This document shows, in pieces, positions 1-10,651 of a stretch of DNA of 64,000 nt; the stretch's first letter is position 1; each line of letters starts with the position of its first letter. The notes beneath the pieces are model-generated. The model saw nothing but the letters and a program-made list of their open reading frames with translations, was not told the DNA's origin and did not search any database. Source of the DNA: Manis javanica (taxonomy: Eukaryota; Chordata; Mammalia; Pholidota; Manidae); the NCBI RefSeq assembly GCF_040802235.1, contig NC_133156.1:188115851-188179850 (forward strand). Reading direction: 5' to 3'. The translations under genes and the position numbers were made by a program.

Positions 1-1080
1 CATACCAGACAGTTTAACTAACAATTATATTAAAAAGGTTAAACTATAGTTTAACTCTTTCCATGTCAGCAAAACACAGCTTTGTAGAAAATGCAATGTG
101 ATTTTTGAAAAAGAATATTTGCCTTTGAAATAGATCAGATGATTTAGCACAAATCCAAAATAAGTTTTTCTTTCATGGTGAACAACTTAGTATTCAGTGG
201 CATACTGGAATCAAAGCACTAGTGATGGTGTAATTTGCAATTCCTCCTCTAGACTCCTGTCAGTATCATTTCTACCCACCAAAAAGAAAAAAGGGGCCAT
301 AAAGATGCCCCTCAAACCAAAAGGTCAGTCACAGACTCAGATAAGCAATGTGAGTCATAGTAAAAGGGAATTTGGTCAGAGTGGGAGTAACAGGCAAGAT
401 GAAACAGAAATAAGGTGTCTGTATGTTTTTAGAGAACAGCTAAAGCTATGTTAACAGACTGGTGAAATAGAGGAATCGAAAGAGTTCAAAGATAGGAATG
501 TAAATTAGGTTGATGTCTGTGTTTTGTGGGCAAGGGTTCTACGGGTAAGAAGTTAATTCAGCAACACAAATCAGATGATTACTGAGTTGTTTACTAAGAT
601 AAATCACTGTGCAAGGCCAATAGATTGAAATACAAAAAAAGGGGAGCAGGAAATACTTGGAGAGCAGATTAAAATGCATATTCTTGAGTCTAGAGGATGG
701 CCTAAAAGCTGCATTTCAACAAGCCAATCTTCCTATCTTCTGCACCTGCCTATGCCCCTATGACCCAACCTGTTGACCCAATCAGAAAGTATTTACAAAG
801 ACAGTGAATTAATGAGTTTAGAATTAAAGAGAAGTCCAAGATAAGGTCTAGAGGTAGACTTTCAAGGCCTGTCAATCAAGTCCTTTTTTTACTGAGTATT
901 TTTAAGATGAGAAAAGGTGGCATTAGAGGGAGAGGGATTGGGTAGAGAAGAAATGCATGTCAATTAGAATGAGTTACAGTTCTCCCAAGAATTTATTATG
1001 CTTGGCGTTAGAATTCACTGAAGTCTGAGAAATAGCCATGGACCCCTGAAAAGACAATTAACCTTACAAGTGGTCTCAAA
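1..1080. other. Unassigned intergenic DNA
   Basis: AT-rich sequence in which I recognise no gene, RNA or repeat family. An 85-codon open frame at 197-454 has no motif, no low-complexity explanation and no neighbouring splice or promoter signal, so I do not call it a gene. Confidence 0.5.
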
Positions 1081-1082
1081 AC

Positions 1083-1200
1083 TTGAGTCCCATCAGAGTC
1101 ATCTAGAAAGAGTTTGAAATGATAGATTTCAGGCTCCAACCCTGGAAATGTTTCTGTAGCTCTAGGATAGGACCCAGTCATTTATATATTTTTTATTCTT
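1083..1200 (-). repeat. MER5-like hAT DNA transposon relic
   Basis: The order 'CTCAAAACTTGAGTCCCATC', then a run resembling 'agagtcatctagaaagagtt', then a 'caggctccaaccctgg'-type stretch follows the antisense layout of the non-autonomous hAT element MER5A/B. It is old and diverged. Three other copies occur near 27.4, 43.5 and 44.5 kb. Confidence 0.45.
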
Positions 1201-1830
1201 CCAGTTTATAGATTAATGTGATGTAACAACCAAATGCAATGGAATCTGGATTAAAAGAAAACTAAAGCACAATTCTGAGACCAATAGGGAAATTTCATGT
1301 GGACTGTGTATTGAACTTCATGATGAGTTTCTTTGGTGTGGCAATAGTGTTCTGGATAACAGGACAGTGGCCTTATTCTTAGGAGAGGATGGAGAAGTAT
1401 TTGGGGGCAAAGGGTCACTTTCTGCACACCACTCGTGGATGACTTGGCAAAGAGGAAATGTGTGTAAATATAAAGAGGGCAATGCAGTGGGTGAGGCAAA
1501 AGTTAATAGCTAATAAAACCAGGTGAGGAGTATATGGGTGTTCACTGTTTTGTTCTTGAGACTTTACCATGGCTAAAATTTTTTCAGAATTACAAAACAT
1601 TATTTTCGTTCACAAGAGAGAATATAGGATGGAGTTGGAGGAAGCTCCATCCTTGAATTTGTTGCACAACACATTGAGCAACTTTGTAGAAAGGCATGGA
1701 TTACAGAAGCTTGGAGCAGTGAGAAGTTATTATGGGCTAAAACTGTGGTTCCCCACTCATTTTCCACTCTGACACACATGGCTAATGATGCTTATACCCA
1801 GTGCCCACAGCCATGGGTAGACCTATGCTT
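1201..1830. other. Unassigned intergenic DNA
   Basis: Nothing recognisable. Short open frames on both strands (1251-1772) overlap each other and carry no domain. Confidence 0.5.
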
Positions 1831-1986
1831 AGATGTAATTCCTGGCTGCCAACCTATAATACAACAGATTTTCCTCCTACTTAAGAATGTTGTCCTGCAA
1901 GTGATATTATCAGATCAATAAGTTTGAATTCATTCAAATTTGATTTTAAAATAATGTCCAAGTTTCTCTACTTTTGTGAGGAAGGA
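1831..1986 (+). repeat. Copy 1 of a local direct duplication
   Basis: About 155 bp that recurs in the same orientation at 2542-2706. Shared blocks include 'aattcctggct', 'acaacagatttt', 'ctcctacttaag', 'gtgatatta', 'cattcaaattt' and 'ttctctacttttgtg'. The copies have drifted by many substitutions and small indels, so the event is old. It could also be two insertions of one unnamed interspersed repeat. Confidence 0.7.
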
Positions 1987-2011
1987 ATTTGAAAAATTTT
2001 TAAATCATTAT

Positions 2012-2058
2012 ATAGATACAGATACAGATATAGATGGATAGATAGAGATAGAGACAGT
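2012..2058. repeat. Imperfect (GATA)n/(GACA)n microsatellite
   Basis: Interrupted tetranucleotide run with units GATA, GACA and GGAT, lying between the two copies of the local duplication. Confidence 0.8.
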
Positions 2059-2541
2059 AAGGTTATTTGCTATCAATAACTGATCTATTCTTTGTCATGG
2101 GCAGTCACAACATTGGGTCATTGTGGGAAGGATAAAATGGCTTTAATTTGACAGTGAATATAGGAAGTCTTTTCCAATTTGAATAGCCTCATATGGATAA
2201 CTTAAGAGCCTCAGCATTTCAGACTTCCTCTCTACGAATTACTGACTCTACAATGGTGTAATTATAGAAAATTTTAAGAGAGGTTACATTTTTTTTTTTA
2301 AATTGAGAAACAGTGGTGCTTCACTTATAAGAAAAATGTGTGGACATTGTGGTAAATTATGAAGATAGTCCCATTCTCAACATCCCCCTGTATCCTGACC
2401 CTTTGTCATGTTACTTCTCAGGATCCTCCAACTCAACCTGGGCTCAGCGATATGATTTTCCTTAACCAACAGTTATAGCTGACCCAAGGCTAGCAGAGGT
2501 TTGAAATAGGCTTATATGTTAGGCTTTTCTCTTATGCCTCT

Positions 2542-2706
2542 TAGATATAATTCCTGGCTACCAATTTATAACACAACAGATTTTCTCCTACTTAAGAAAG
2601 AATGTTGGCCTGAGAATAAGTGATATTATTAGAATGATAAACTTTGAACTCATTCAAATTTATTTTAAAAATAATGTCTGAACTTCTCTACTTTTGTGTG
2701 GAAGGG
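2542..2706 (+). repeat. Copy 2 of the local direct duplication
   Basis: Second copy of the block at 1831-1986, about 715 bp downstream, with a few extra bases ('gaaagaatgttgg' against 'gaatgttg'). Confidence 0.7.
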
Positions 2707-2970
2707 GCAAAATGGGTGCCACTGCCATCAAAACATGCCTGGATTAGCCAGCTAGAGGATGAGAGACATGTGAAGTGCAGCCGAGTCCCCAGTCATCATC
2801 ACAGCAGAGGTCACCCTAGGTCAACTACCAGCCAGTTGGCCCCACGTGTGGGAGTATGCCCAGACAAGTTTAGCAGAACAGTCTAGTCAGTACCCCAAGA
2901 CATGTGAATCATAAACACTATGGTTGTGTGTCATGGAGGTTTTGTGGTTCTTTGTTACTGTGCTAAGCCA
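2700..2970 (+). repeat. MaLR (MLT1-type) LTR fragment, 3' part
   Basis: The order 'cagccgagtccc', 'catgtgaatcataaacac', 'ttgtggttctttgttactgtgctaagcc' matches the 3' part of mammalian MaLR LTRs (tRNA-like spacing, 'aataaa ... ttaagccact ... gtttgttacgcagca'). The phrase 'gtggcattattgtggtaag' at 3393-3411 could be the displaced distal end, in which case 2971-3392 is a later insertion. Assignment from remembered consensus only. Confidence 0.45.
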
Positions 2971-3392
2971 ATCCTCTAAGAAGCAGATTCCAAGATGGAT
3001 AAAATATACAAGAATTTGATTCAGGAAATACCTCTGTGAGAGAAATAGGGAAGGAGCGGCAAAACAGGAGAGCTGTCAGAGGCAATGCAAGTCTGACCCA
3101 GGTGAAGGGAAGAGGGAAGGAAGTTTGATAGAAAAGTCCTAGACTGCCATGCAGCCTAGGAAAGCTCAGCAAAGCTATGGGGAACCTCAAGCCAAAGTCA
3201 GCTGTCAGAGGAGTTGCCAGCCTCCTGGGAACAGGTCTGTTTAGCATTCCCACTACACTCATGCATTGGCTGGGAGCAACGTGTGGGCAGCATGGCCTTG
3301 GTGCAAACTTGGCAGTGGATTTCAGAGCACACTACTTGGCCAGTTAGACTAATAAGCCGGTGAGGTCTTTTTCTCCTGGTTGCCACAGCTAC
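2971..3392 (+). repeat. Unnamed interspersed repeat relic
   Basis: Purine-rich block beginning 'aagaagcagattccaagatgg' with 'gattcaggaaatacctc' and 'gggaaggagc'. A block of similar layout ('gcaagagacttattggg', 'gaagtaacaggag') lies at 34620-34900. The position between two MaLR-like pieces suggests insertion into that LTR. I cannot name the family. Confidence 0.3.
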
Positions 3393-3449
3393 GTGGCATT
3401 ATTGTGGTAAGACAACTAGTAGAGATGTGGAGGCTCTACTTACCTGTAG

Positions 3450-3625
3450 AACAGCAGTTTTTAATATGGGTGGTACTGCTTCCTAGGAGGCATTTTGGAA
3501 ATGTCTAGGGGAATTTCCTGGCTGTCCTCATGATGGAGGGTGTGCCGTTATTTAGTGGGCATAGGCCAAAGGTTCTGGATGGCCTGCAAATCTCTGGACC
3601 ATTCTGAACAGCAAATCACCCCTTG
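3450..3625 (+). repeat. MER20-like hAT DNA transposon relic
   Basis: Order of 'aggaggcattttggaaatgt', 'tggctgtcctcatgatgg', 'tagtgggcataggcc' and 'ctgaacagcaaatcaccc' follows the sense MER20 consensus (gap-scored by eye). Diverged. Confidence 0.5.
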
Positions 3626-4128
3626 TCCTTCAGAAATTTTTCATGTCCTATAAGATATACACAATGGGAATAATCTATTAAAAATTATTTGAGTCAAGAA
3701 CTGAATTATGTTTTACACAGAAACATCAAATAATTTTTCCCCAAATAAATATGCATGGTGTTTCTAAGATTACAATTGCTGTGGATATTGAAAAAAGGTT
3801 GCTGTGTTTCAAACTTTACTGTGTTTTTTGCCCCAATTAGGAAATCATTCCACCAATAAACACTATTTGTGGTATTTGAATTATTAAAACAATGTTCCTG
3901 AGACAGTCTACTTTTATGGCTGTGGCCACCATGTGCTATGTGCAAACATTTGATTACTTCATTATATTCAATCTGTGATCATTCCCAGGTCACAATAAAA
4001 CATACATTATTTTATTATAATGATATTCCTGAAATTAGGTGGTATGTAGCCTATATTATTTGAAAGAAGGTGCTACATTTCACATGGTTAAGAACCTCCT
4101 ATAGCATGTGAGTCAATAAGCTATAGAA
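3626..4128. other. Unassigned intergenic DNA
   Basis: AT-rich, no recognisable gene or repeat. Confidence 0.45.
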
Positions 4129-4129
4129 G

Positions 4130-4601
4130 TAGTATAAAAGAGACAGAAATATACACCCATTTTCATAGGCGTGTAATTCACAATGACATAGCCAAAAAGG
4201 TAGAAGCAACTCATGTGTTCACTGACTGATAAATGGATCTTAAAAAGCCTTAAAAAGGAGGGAAATTCTGACACATGCTACATACAGCATGGGTGAACCT
4301 TGAGGACATTACATTAAGTGAAATAAGCCAGTCACAAAAGAACAAATACTGAATGATTCAACTTGCACAAGGTACCTCGAGAAGCAAATTTGGAGAGACA
4401 TAAAGTAGAATGGTGGTCGTCAGGGGCTGGGAGCAGAGGGGATTGTGAGTTATTGTTTCATAGGTACAGAATTTCAGTTTTGCAAGTTGGAAAGAGTTCT
4501 GGAGATCCATTGCCCAATAATATGAATATGCTTAACACTACTGAACTGTGGACTTAAAAATGGTTAAGAGAGTTTTAGGTATATTTTACCATAATAAAAA
4601 C
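4130..4601 (+). mobile_element. Old L1 (L1M-type) 3' end
   Basis: Diverged end of L1 ORF2 ('tgggtgaaccttgaggacatta', 'agtgaaataagccagtcacaaa') followed by an old-type 3' UTR ('gggagttattgttt'-like run, 'tcagttttgcaag', 'tactgaactgtggacttaaaaatgg', 'ttttaccataataaaaa'). It ends in an A-rich tail that served as the landing site of the full-length L1 directly downstream. Confidence 0.8.
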
Positions 4602-4612
4602 AAACAAAGAGA
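4602..4612 (+). repeat. Target-site duplication, left copy (full-length L1)
   Basis: AAACAAAGAGA, repeated exactly at 11019-11029 directly after the L1 A-rich tail. It defines the limits of the insertion. Confidence 0.75.
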
Positions 4613-5772
4613 TCATGGGAAGATGGTGGCTGAGTAGTTCAAAGGAAATCTCCTCCCCAAAATATATATATTTATGAAAATACAATAAATAAAACTATTC
4701 CTAAAAGAGACACCAGTGGATGCAGTACAACAGCCAGGCTACATCTACATCTGTGAGAACTCAGCATCACATGGAGGGGGTAAGATACAAGCCACAGCCA
4801 GGTGGGACCCGAATGCTCCCCCACCCCAAAACCCGGCAGGAAGAAAGGAGTTGGAATGGAGAGGGAGTTGAAAGCCCAGGACTGCTAAATAACCAGCTCT
4901 AGAAATCCTCACCCAGAACACAGACACAAGGTGCACGGGGTGCTAGATATTAGAGAAACGGAAAAGCAAAACCTGTGGGCAGGTCCCCGCAACCAGCGCC
5001 CCTGAGACAAAAGAAAAGCGAGTGCTTTCTGCAAGTCTTAAAGAGACAGGGACCCCATAGCTGGACAAAGTTGCCGCGGCACACATAGCCAGCAGCTGGG
5101 AATCTTGGGGAAACTTAGGTGCCCTAAACCCTGGGGAGGCAGTGCAGCTCTGAAGCCCCTCACAGCACTAAGCAGCCTGCCAGTCACTCCTCCAACTGGC
5201 GCGGACCCCAACACACCAGCCCAGTAGCGGAAGAGTGGCAGTGTGTGCTGGGGACGGTGGCGCCGGAAGGGACTGAGAGCAGAGCCATGCACCAGCGGTG
5301 CCAGACAGGCCAGGAGAGGCTTGCACGAGCCCGCAGTGGCACAACCAAACAGCCCAGACATGACTTGCGTGCACCAGCAACAGGGGAACCAGAGGAGCCC
5401 GGTAGAGGCCCGTGCACACCTGCAGCAGAGCCAGAGGGAGTAAGCATGCTCCCAGCAGCTGACCAGAATCCCAGCCAAAGGCATAACCATCCGGGCCAGA
5501 CCCAAAGGCCACTGGTGGCACAGAGCTGCCCGGCAGGGTCGCCGCTAGCACAGAGGAGTGCACCTGGAGTGCCTGCCACTCCCTGCAGGGCTCCATGCTG
5601 CTCTGACAGACACCCCACCCACAGCAGCTTAGGGGACTAACCCAGTGGCTGCTCCAGGAGTGTGGGTAACTGTCACAGGCAGCAGAGAAGGGCAAGGCAT
5701 CCAGCAAGCAGGAAAAGACTTTCTTCTCCCAGCTGACACATCCACAACCTGCCTACAGCCACTGCTATCACC
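4613..5772 (+). promoter_or_regulatory. L1 5' UTR (internal promoter region)
   Basis: About 1.16 kb, GC-rich in its second half, between the element start and ORF1. L1 5' UTRs carry an internal RNA polymerase II promoter; that role is inferred from position. The antisense strand has long open frames (5038-5505, 155 codons; 5168-5707, 179 codons, both from non-ATG codons), which I attribute to GC-rich composition. Confidence 0.8.
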
Positions 5773-6645
5773 GTGAAAAGGCAAAAAAAATTGGTCCAGT
5801 CCAAGATACTTCAAACAACAGCTGAGAAAGGATCTGCAGAGGCAGACCTAACCAGCCTCCCTGAAAAAGAATTCAAAATAAAAATCATAAACATGCTGAC
5901 AGAGCTGCAGAGAAATATGCAAGAGCTAAGGGATGAAGTCTGGAGGGAGATTACAGACATCTGGAGGGAGATTACAGAAGTGAAACAAACTCTGGAAGGA
6001 TTTATAAGCAGAAGGGATAAGATGCAAGAGGCCATTGATGGAATAGAAACTGGAGAACAGGAATGCATAGAAGCTGATGCAGAGAGAGATAAAAGGATCT
6101 CCAGGAATGAAACAATATTAAGAGAACTGTGTGACCAATCCAAAAGGAACAATATCCGCATTATAGGGGTACCAGAGGAAGAAGAGAGAGAAAAAGGGAT
6201 AGAAAGTGTCTTTGAAGAAATAATTGCTGAGAACTTCCCCAAACTGGGGGAGGAAATAGTTGCTCAGACTACGGAGGCACACAGAACTCCCGAGATATGG
6301 GATCCAAAGAGGACAACACCAAGACACATAATAATTAAAATGGCAAAGATCAAGGACAAGGACAGAGTATTAAAGGCAGCCAGAGAGAGAAAAAAGGTCG
6401 CCTACAAAGGAAAACCCATCAGGCTATCATCAGACTTCTCAACAGAAACCTTACAGGCCAGAAGAGAATGGTATGATATATTTAATGCAATGAAACAGAA
6501 GGGCCTTGAACCAAGGATACTGTATCCAGAATGATTATCATTTAAATATGAAGGAGGGATTAAACAATTCCCAGACAAGCAAAAGTTGAGGGAATTTGCC
6601 TCCCACAAACCACCTCTACAGGGTATCTTAGAGGGACTGCTCTAG
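5773..6645 (+). pseudogene. L1 ORF1 (RNA-binding chaperone), nearly intact
   Basis: ORF1p is the trimeric nucleic-acid chaperone that packages L1 RNA. The frame runs from 5773, where the expected ATG is GTG, to an in-frame TGA at 6532-6534, then stays open for 36 more codons to TAG at 6643-6645. Order: basic N-terminus, coiled coil rich in heptads (about residues 30-115, 'LTELQRNMQELRDEVWREI'), RRM-type domain ('NNIRIIGVPEEEE', about 141-153) and C-terminal domain ('RHIIIKMAKIKDKDRVLKAA', 'RLSSDFSTETLQARREW'). Length to the second stop is about 290 residues, shorter than primate ORF1p (338), mainly in the coiled coil and N-terminus. Residues 57-63 and 64-70 are a one-heptad tandem duplication. 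Breaks: lost start codon and one stop. Confidence 0.93.
5940..5981 (+). repeat. 21-bp tandem duplication (one heptad) in ORF1
   Basis: CTGGAGGGAGATTACAGA occurs twice with a period of 21 bp, giving WREITDI then WREITEV. The unit is exactly seven codons, so it adds one heptad to the ORF1p coiled coil without changing frame. Confidence 0.9.
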
Positions 6646-6836
6646 ATAGGAACACTTCTAAAAAGAGCACAGAACAAAACACCCAACATATGAACAATGG
6701 AGGAGGAGGAAAAAGAAGGGAAAGAAATAATCATCAGACTGTGTTTATAATACCTCAATAAGCAAGTGAGGTCAGACAGTAAGGTAGTAAACAAGCTAAC
6801 CTTGAACCTTTGGTAACCACAAATCTAAAGCCTGCA
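6646..6836 (+). other. L1 ORF1-ORF2 spacer
   Basis: About 190 bp between the terminal TAG of ORF1 and the likely ORF2 start, A-rich, with no conserved coding. Longer than the 63-bp human spacer. Confidence 0.7.
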
Positions 6837-9800
6837 ATGGTAATAAGTACATATCTTTCAGTAGTAACCCTAAATGTAAATGGACTGAATGCACCAATCA
6901 AAAGACACAGAGTAATAGAATGGATAAAAAAGCAAGACCCATCTATATGCTGCTTACAAGAGACTCACCTCAAACCCAAAGACATGCACAGATTAAAAGT
7001 CAAAGGATGGAGAAAGATACTTCATGCAAACAACAGAGAGAAAAAAGCAGCTGTTGCAATACTAGTATCAGACAAAATAGACTTCAAAATAAAGAGAGTA
7101 ACAAGAGATAAAGAAGGACATTACATAATGATAAAGGGCTCGGTCCAACAAGAGGATATAACCATTATAAACATATATGCACCCAATACAGGAGCACCAT
7201 TATATGTGAAACAAATACTAACAGAATTAAAGGAGGAAATAGAATGCAATGCATTCATTTTGGCAGACTTTAACACACCACTCACTCCAAAGGACAGATC
7301 CACCAGACAGAAAATAAGTAAGGACATAGAGGCACTGAACAACACACTAGAACAGATGGACTTAATAGACATCTATAGAACTCTGCACCCAAAAAGCAAC
7401 AGGATACACATTCTTCTCAAGTGCACATGGAACATTCTCCCGAATAGACCGCATACTAGGCCACAAAAAGAGCCTCAGTAAATTCAAAAAGATTGAAATT
7501 CTACCAACCAACATTTCAGACCACAAAGATATAAAACTAGAAATAAATTGTACAAAGAAAGCAAAAAGGCTCACAAACACGAGAAGACTTAACAACATGC
7601 TCCTAAATAATCAATAACCAAATTAAAATGGAGATCCAGCAATATATGGAAACAAATGACAACAACTACACAAAACCCCAACTTCTGTGGGATGCAGCAA
7701 AAGCAGTCTTAAGAGGAAAGTATATAGCAATCCAGGCATATTTAAAGAAGGAAGAACAATCCCAAATGAATAGTCCAATGTCACAATTATTGAAATTGGA
7801 AAAAGAAGAACAAATGAAGCCTAAGGTCAGCAGACAGAGGGACATAATAAAGATCAGAGAAGAAATAAATAAAACTGAGAAGAATAAAACCATAGAAAAA
7901 AATCAATTAAACCAAGAGCTGGTTCTTTGAGAAAATAAACAAAATAGTTAAGCCTCTAGTCAGACTTATTAAGAGAAAAAGAGAGTCAACACACATCAAC
8001 AGAATCAGAAACGAGAAAGGAAAAATCATGACGGACCCCACAGAAATACAAAGAATTACTAGAGAATACTATGAAAACCTATACGCTAACAAGCTGGAAA
8101 ACCTAGGAGAAATGGACAACTTCCTAGAAAAATACAACCTTTCAAGACTGACCCAGAAAGAAACAGAAAATCTAAACAGACCAATTACCAGCAACGAAAT
8201 TGAATTGGTAATAAAAAACTACCCAAGAACAAAACCCCCGGGCCAGATGGATTTACCTCAGAATTTTATCAAACATACAGAGAAGACATAACACCCATTC
8301 TCCTTCAAGTTTTCCAAAAAATAGAAGAGAAGGGAATACTCCCAAACTCATTCTATGAAGTCAACATCACCCTAATACCAAAACCAGGCAAAGACCCCAC
8401 CAAAAAAGAAAACTACAGACCAATATCCCTGATGAACATAGATGCAAAAATACTCAACAAAATATTAGCAAACTGAATTCAAAAATACATCAAGAGGATC
8501 ATACACCATACACCATGACCAAGTGGGATTCATCCCAGGGATGCAAGGATGGTACAACATTCTAAAATCCAGCAACATCATCCACCACATCAACAAAAAG
8601 AAGGACAAAAACCACATGATCATCTCCACAGATGCTGAAAAAGCATTTGACAAAATTCAACATCCATTCATGATAAAAAAACTCTCAACAAAATGGGCAT
8701 AGAGGGCAAGTACCTCAACATAATAAAGGCCATGTATGATAAAACCACAGCTAACATCATAATGAACAGCGAGAGGCTGAAACCTTTTCCCCTGAGATTG
8801 GGAACAAGACAGGGACGCCCACTCTCCCCACTGTTATTCAACATGGTTACTGGAGGTCCTAGCCACAGCACTCAGACAAAACAAAGAAATACAAGGAATC
8901 CAGATTGGTAAAGAAGAAGTCAAACTGTCGCTATTTGCAGATGACATGATATTGTACATAAAAAACCCTAAAGACTCCACTGCAAAACTACTAGAAATAA
9001 TATCATAATTCAGCAAAGTTGCAGGATACAAAATTAACACACAGAAATCTGTAGCTTTCCTATACACTAACAATGAACTAATAGAAAGAGAAATCAGGAA
9101 AATAATACCATTCACAATAGCATCAAAAAGAATAAAATACCTAGGAATAAAACTAACCAAGGAAGTGAAAGACCTATACCCTGAAAACTACAAGACACTC
9201 TTAAGAGAAATTAAAGAGGTCACTAACAAATGGAAACTCATCCCATACTCCTGGCTAGGAAGAATTAATATTGTCAAAATGGCCATTCTGCCCAAAGCAA
9301 TAAACAGATTCAATGCAATCCCCAACAGATTACCAACAGCATTCTTCAATGAACTGGAACAAATAGTTCAAAAATTCATATGGAACTGTCAAAGACCCCG
9401 AATAGCCAAAGCAATCCTGGGAAGGAAAAATAAAATGGGGGGATCTCGCCCCCCAACTTCAAGCTCTACTACAAAGCCACAGTAATCAAGACAATTTGGT
9501 ACTGGCACAAGAACAGAGCCACAGACCAGTGGAATAGAATAGAGACTCCAGACATTAACCCAAACATATATGGCCGATTAATATACGATAAAGGAGCCAT
9601 GGACATACAATGGGGAAATAACAGTCTCTTCAACAGATGGTGCTGGCAAAACTGGACAGCTACATGTAAGAGAATGAAACTGGATCACTGTCTAACCCCA
9701 TACACAAAAGTAAACTCCAAATGGATCAAAGACCTGAATGTAAGTCATGAAACCATAAAACTCTTAGAAAAAACATAGGCAAAAATCTCATGGACATAAA

Positions 9801-10651
9801 CATGAGTGACTTCTTCATGAATATAGCTCCCTGGGTAAGGAAAACAAAGGCAAAAATGAACAAGTGGGACTATATCAAGCTAAAAAGCTTCTGTACAGCA
9901 AAGGCCACCATCAATAGAACAAAAAGGTATCCTACAGTATGGGAGAACATATTTATTAATGACAGATCCGATAAAGATTGACATCCAAAATATATAAAGG
10001 GCTCACAAACAAAAAGAAAATAATCCAATTAAAAAATGGGCAGAGGAACTGAACAGACAGTTCTCCAAAAAAGAAGTACAGATGGCCAACAGACACATGA
10101 AAAAATGCTCCACATCGCTAATTATCAGAGAAATGCAAATTAAAACTACAATGAGGTATCACCTCATGCCAGTAAGGATGGCTACCATCCAAAAGACAAA
10201 CAACAACAAATGTTGGTGAGGCTGTGGAGAAAGGGGAACCCTCCTACACTGCTGGTGGGAATGTAAATTAGTTCAACCAGTGTGCAAAGCAGTATGGAGG
10301 TTCCTCAGAATGCTCAAAATAGAAATACCATTTGACCCAGGAATTCCATTTCTAGGAATTTACCCTAAGAATGCAGCACTCCAGTTTGAAAAAGACAGAT
10401 GCACCCCTATGTTTATCACAGCACTATTTACAATAGCCAAGATATGGAAGCAACCTAAATGTCCATCAGGAGATGAATGGATAGACAAGATGTGGTACAT
10501 ATACACAATGGAATATTACTCAGCCATAAGAAAAAAACAGATCCTACCATTCGCAACAACATGGATGGAGCTAGAGGGTATTATACTCAGTGCAATAAGC
10601 CAGGAGGAGAAAGACGAGTACCAAATGATTTCACTCATATGTGGAGTATAA
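6837..10651 (+). pseudogene. L1 ORF2 (endonuclease-reverse transcriptase), broken
   Basis: ORF2p nicks target DNA and reverse-transcribes L1 RNA. Likely start ATG 6837 ('MVISTYLSVVTLNVNGLN'). Endonuclease motifs: 'LNVNGLN', 'CCLQETHL', 'NIYAPNTGAP', 'FILADFNTPLTPKDRS'. RT: '[10 protein letters not shown]'-type block near 8630 (here [11 protein letters not shown]), '[14 protein letters not shown]' near 8803, catalytic FADD at 8934-8945. C-terminal Cys-rich domain C-X3-C-X7-H-X4-C near 10211-10265. Expected length about 1,270 codons. Breaks include a frameshift near 7400, loss of frame near 7590, 7930 and 8240, TGA 8474-8476, TAA 9006-9008, a one-base loss in a G run at 9436-9441, and TGA 10217-10219 inside the Cys-rich motif. 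Not functional. Confidence 0.93.

Noticed and set aside
5168-5707. ORF0-like gene on the minus strand of the L1 5' UTR
   Set aside because: Non-ATG start and GC-rich composition; kept only as a low-interest observation.
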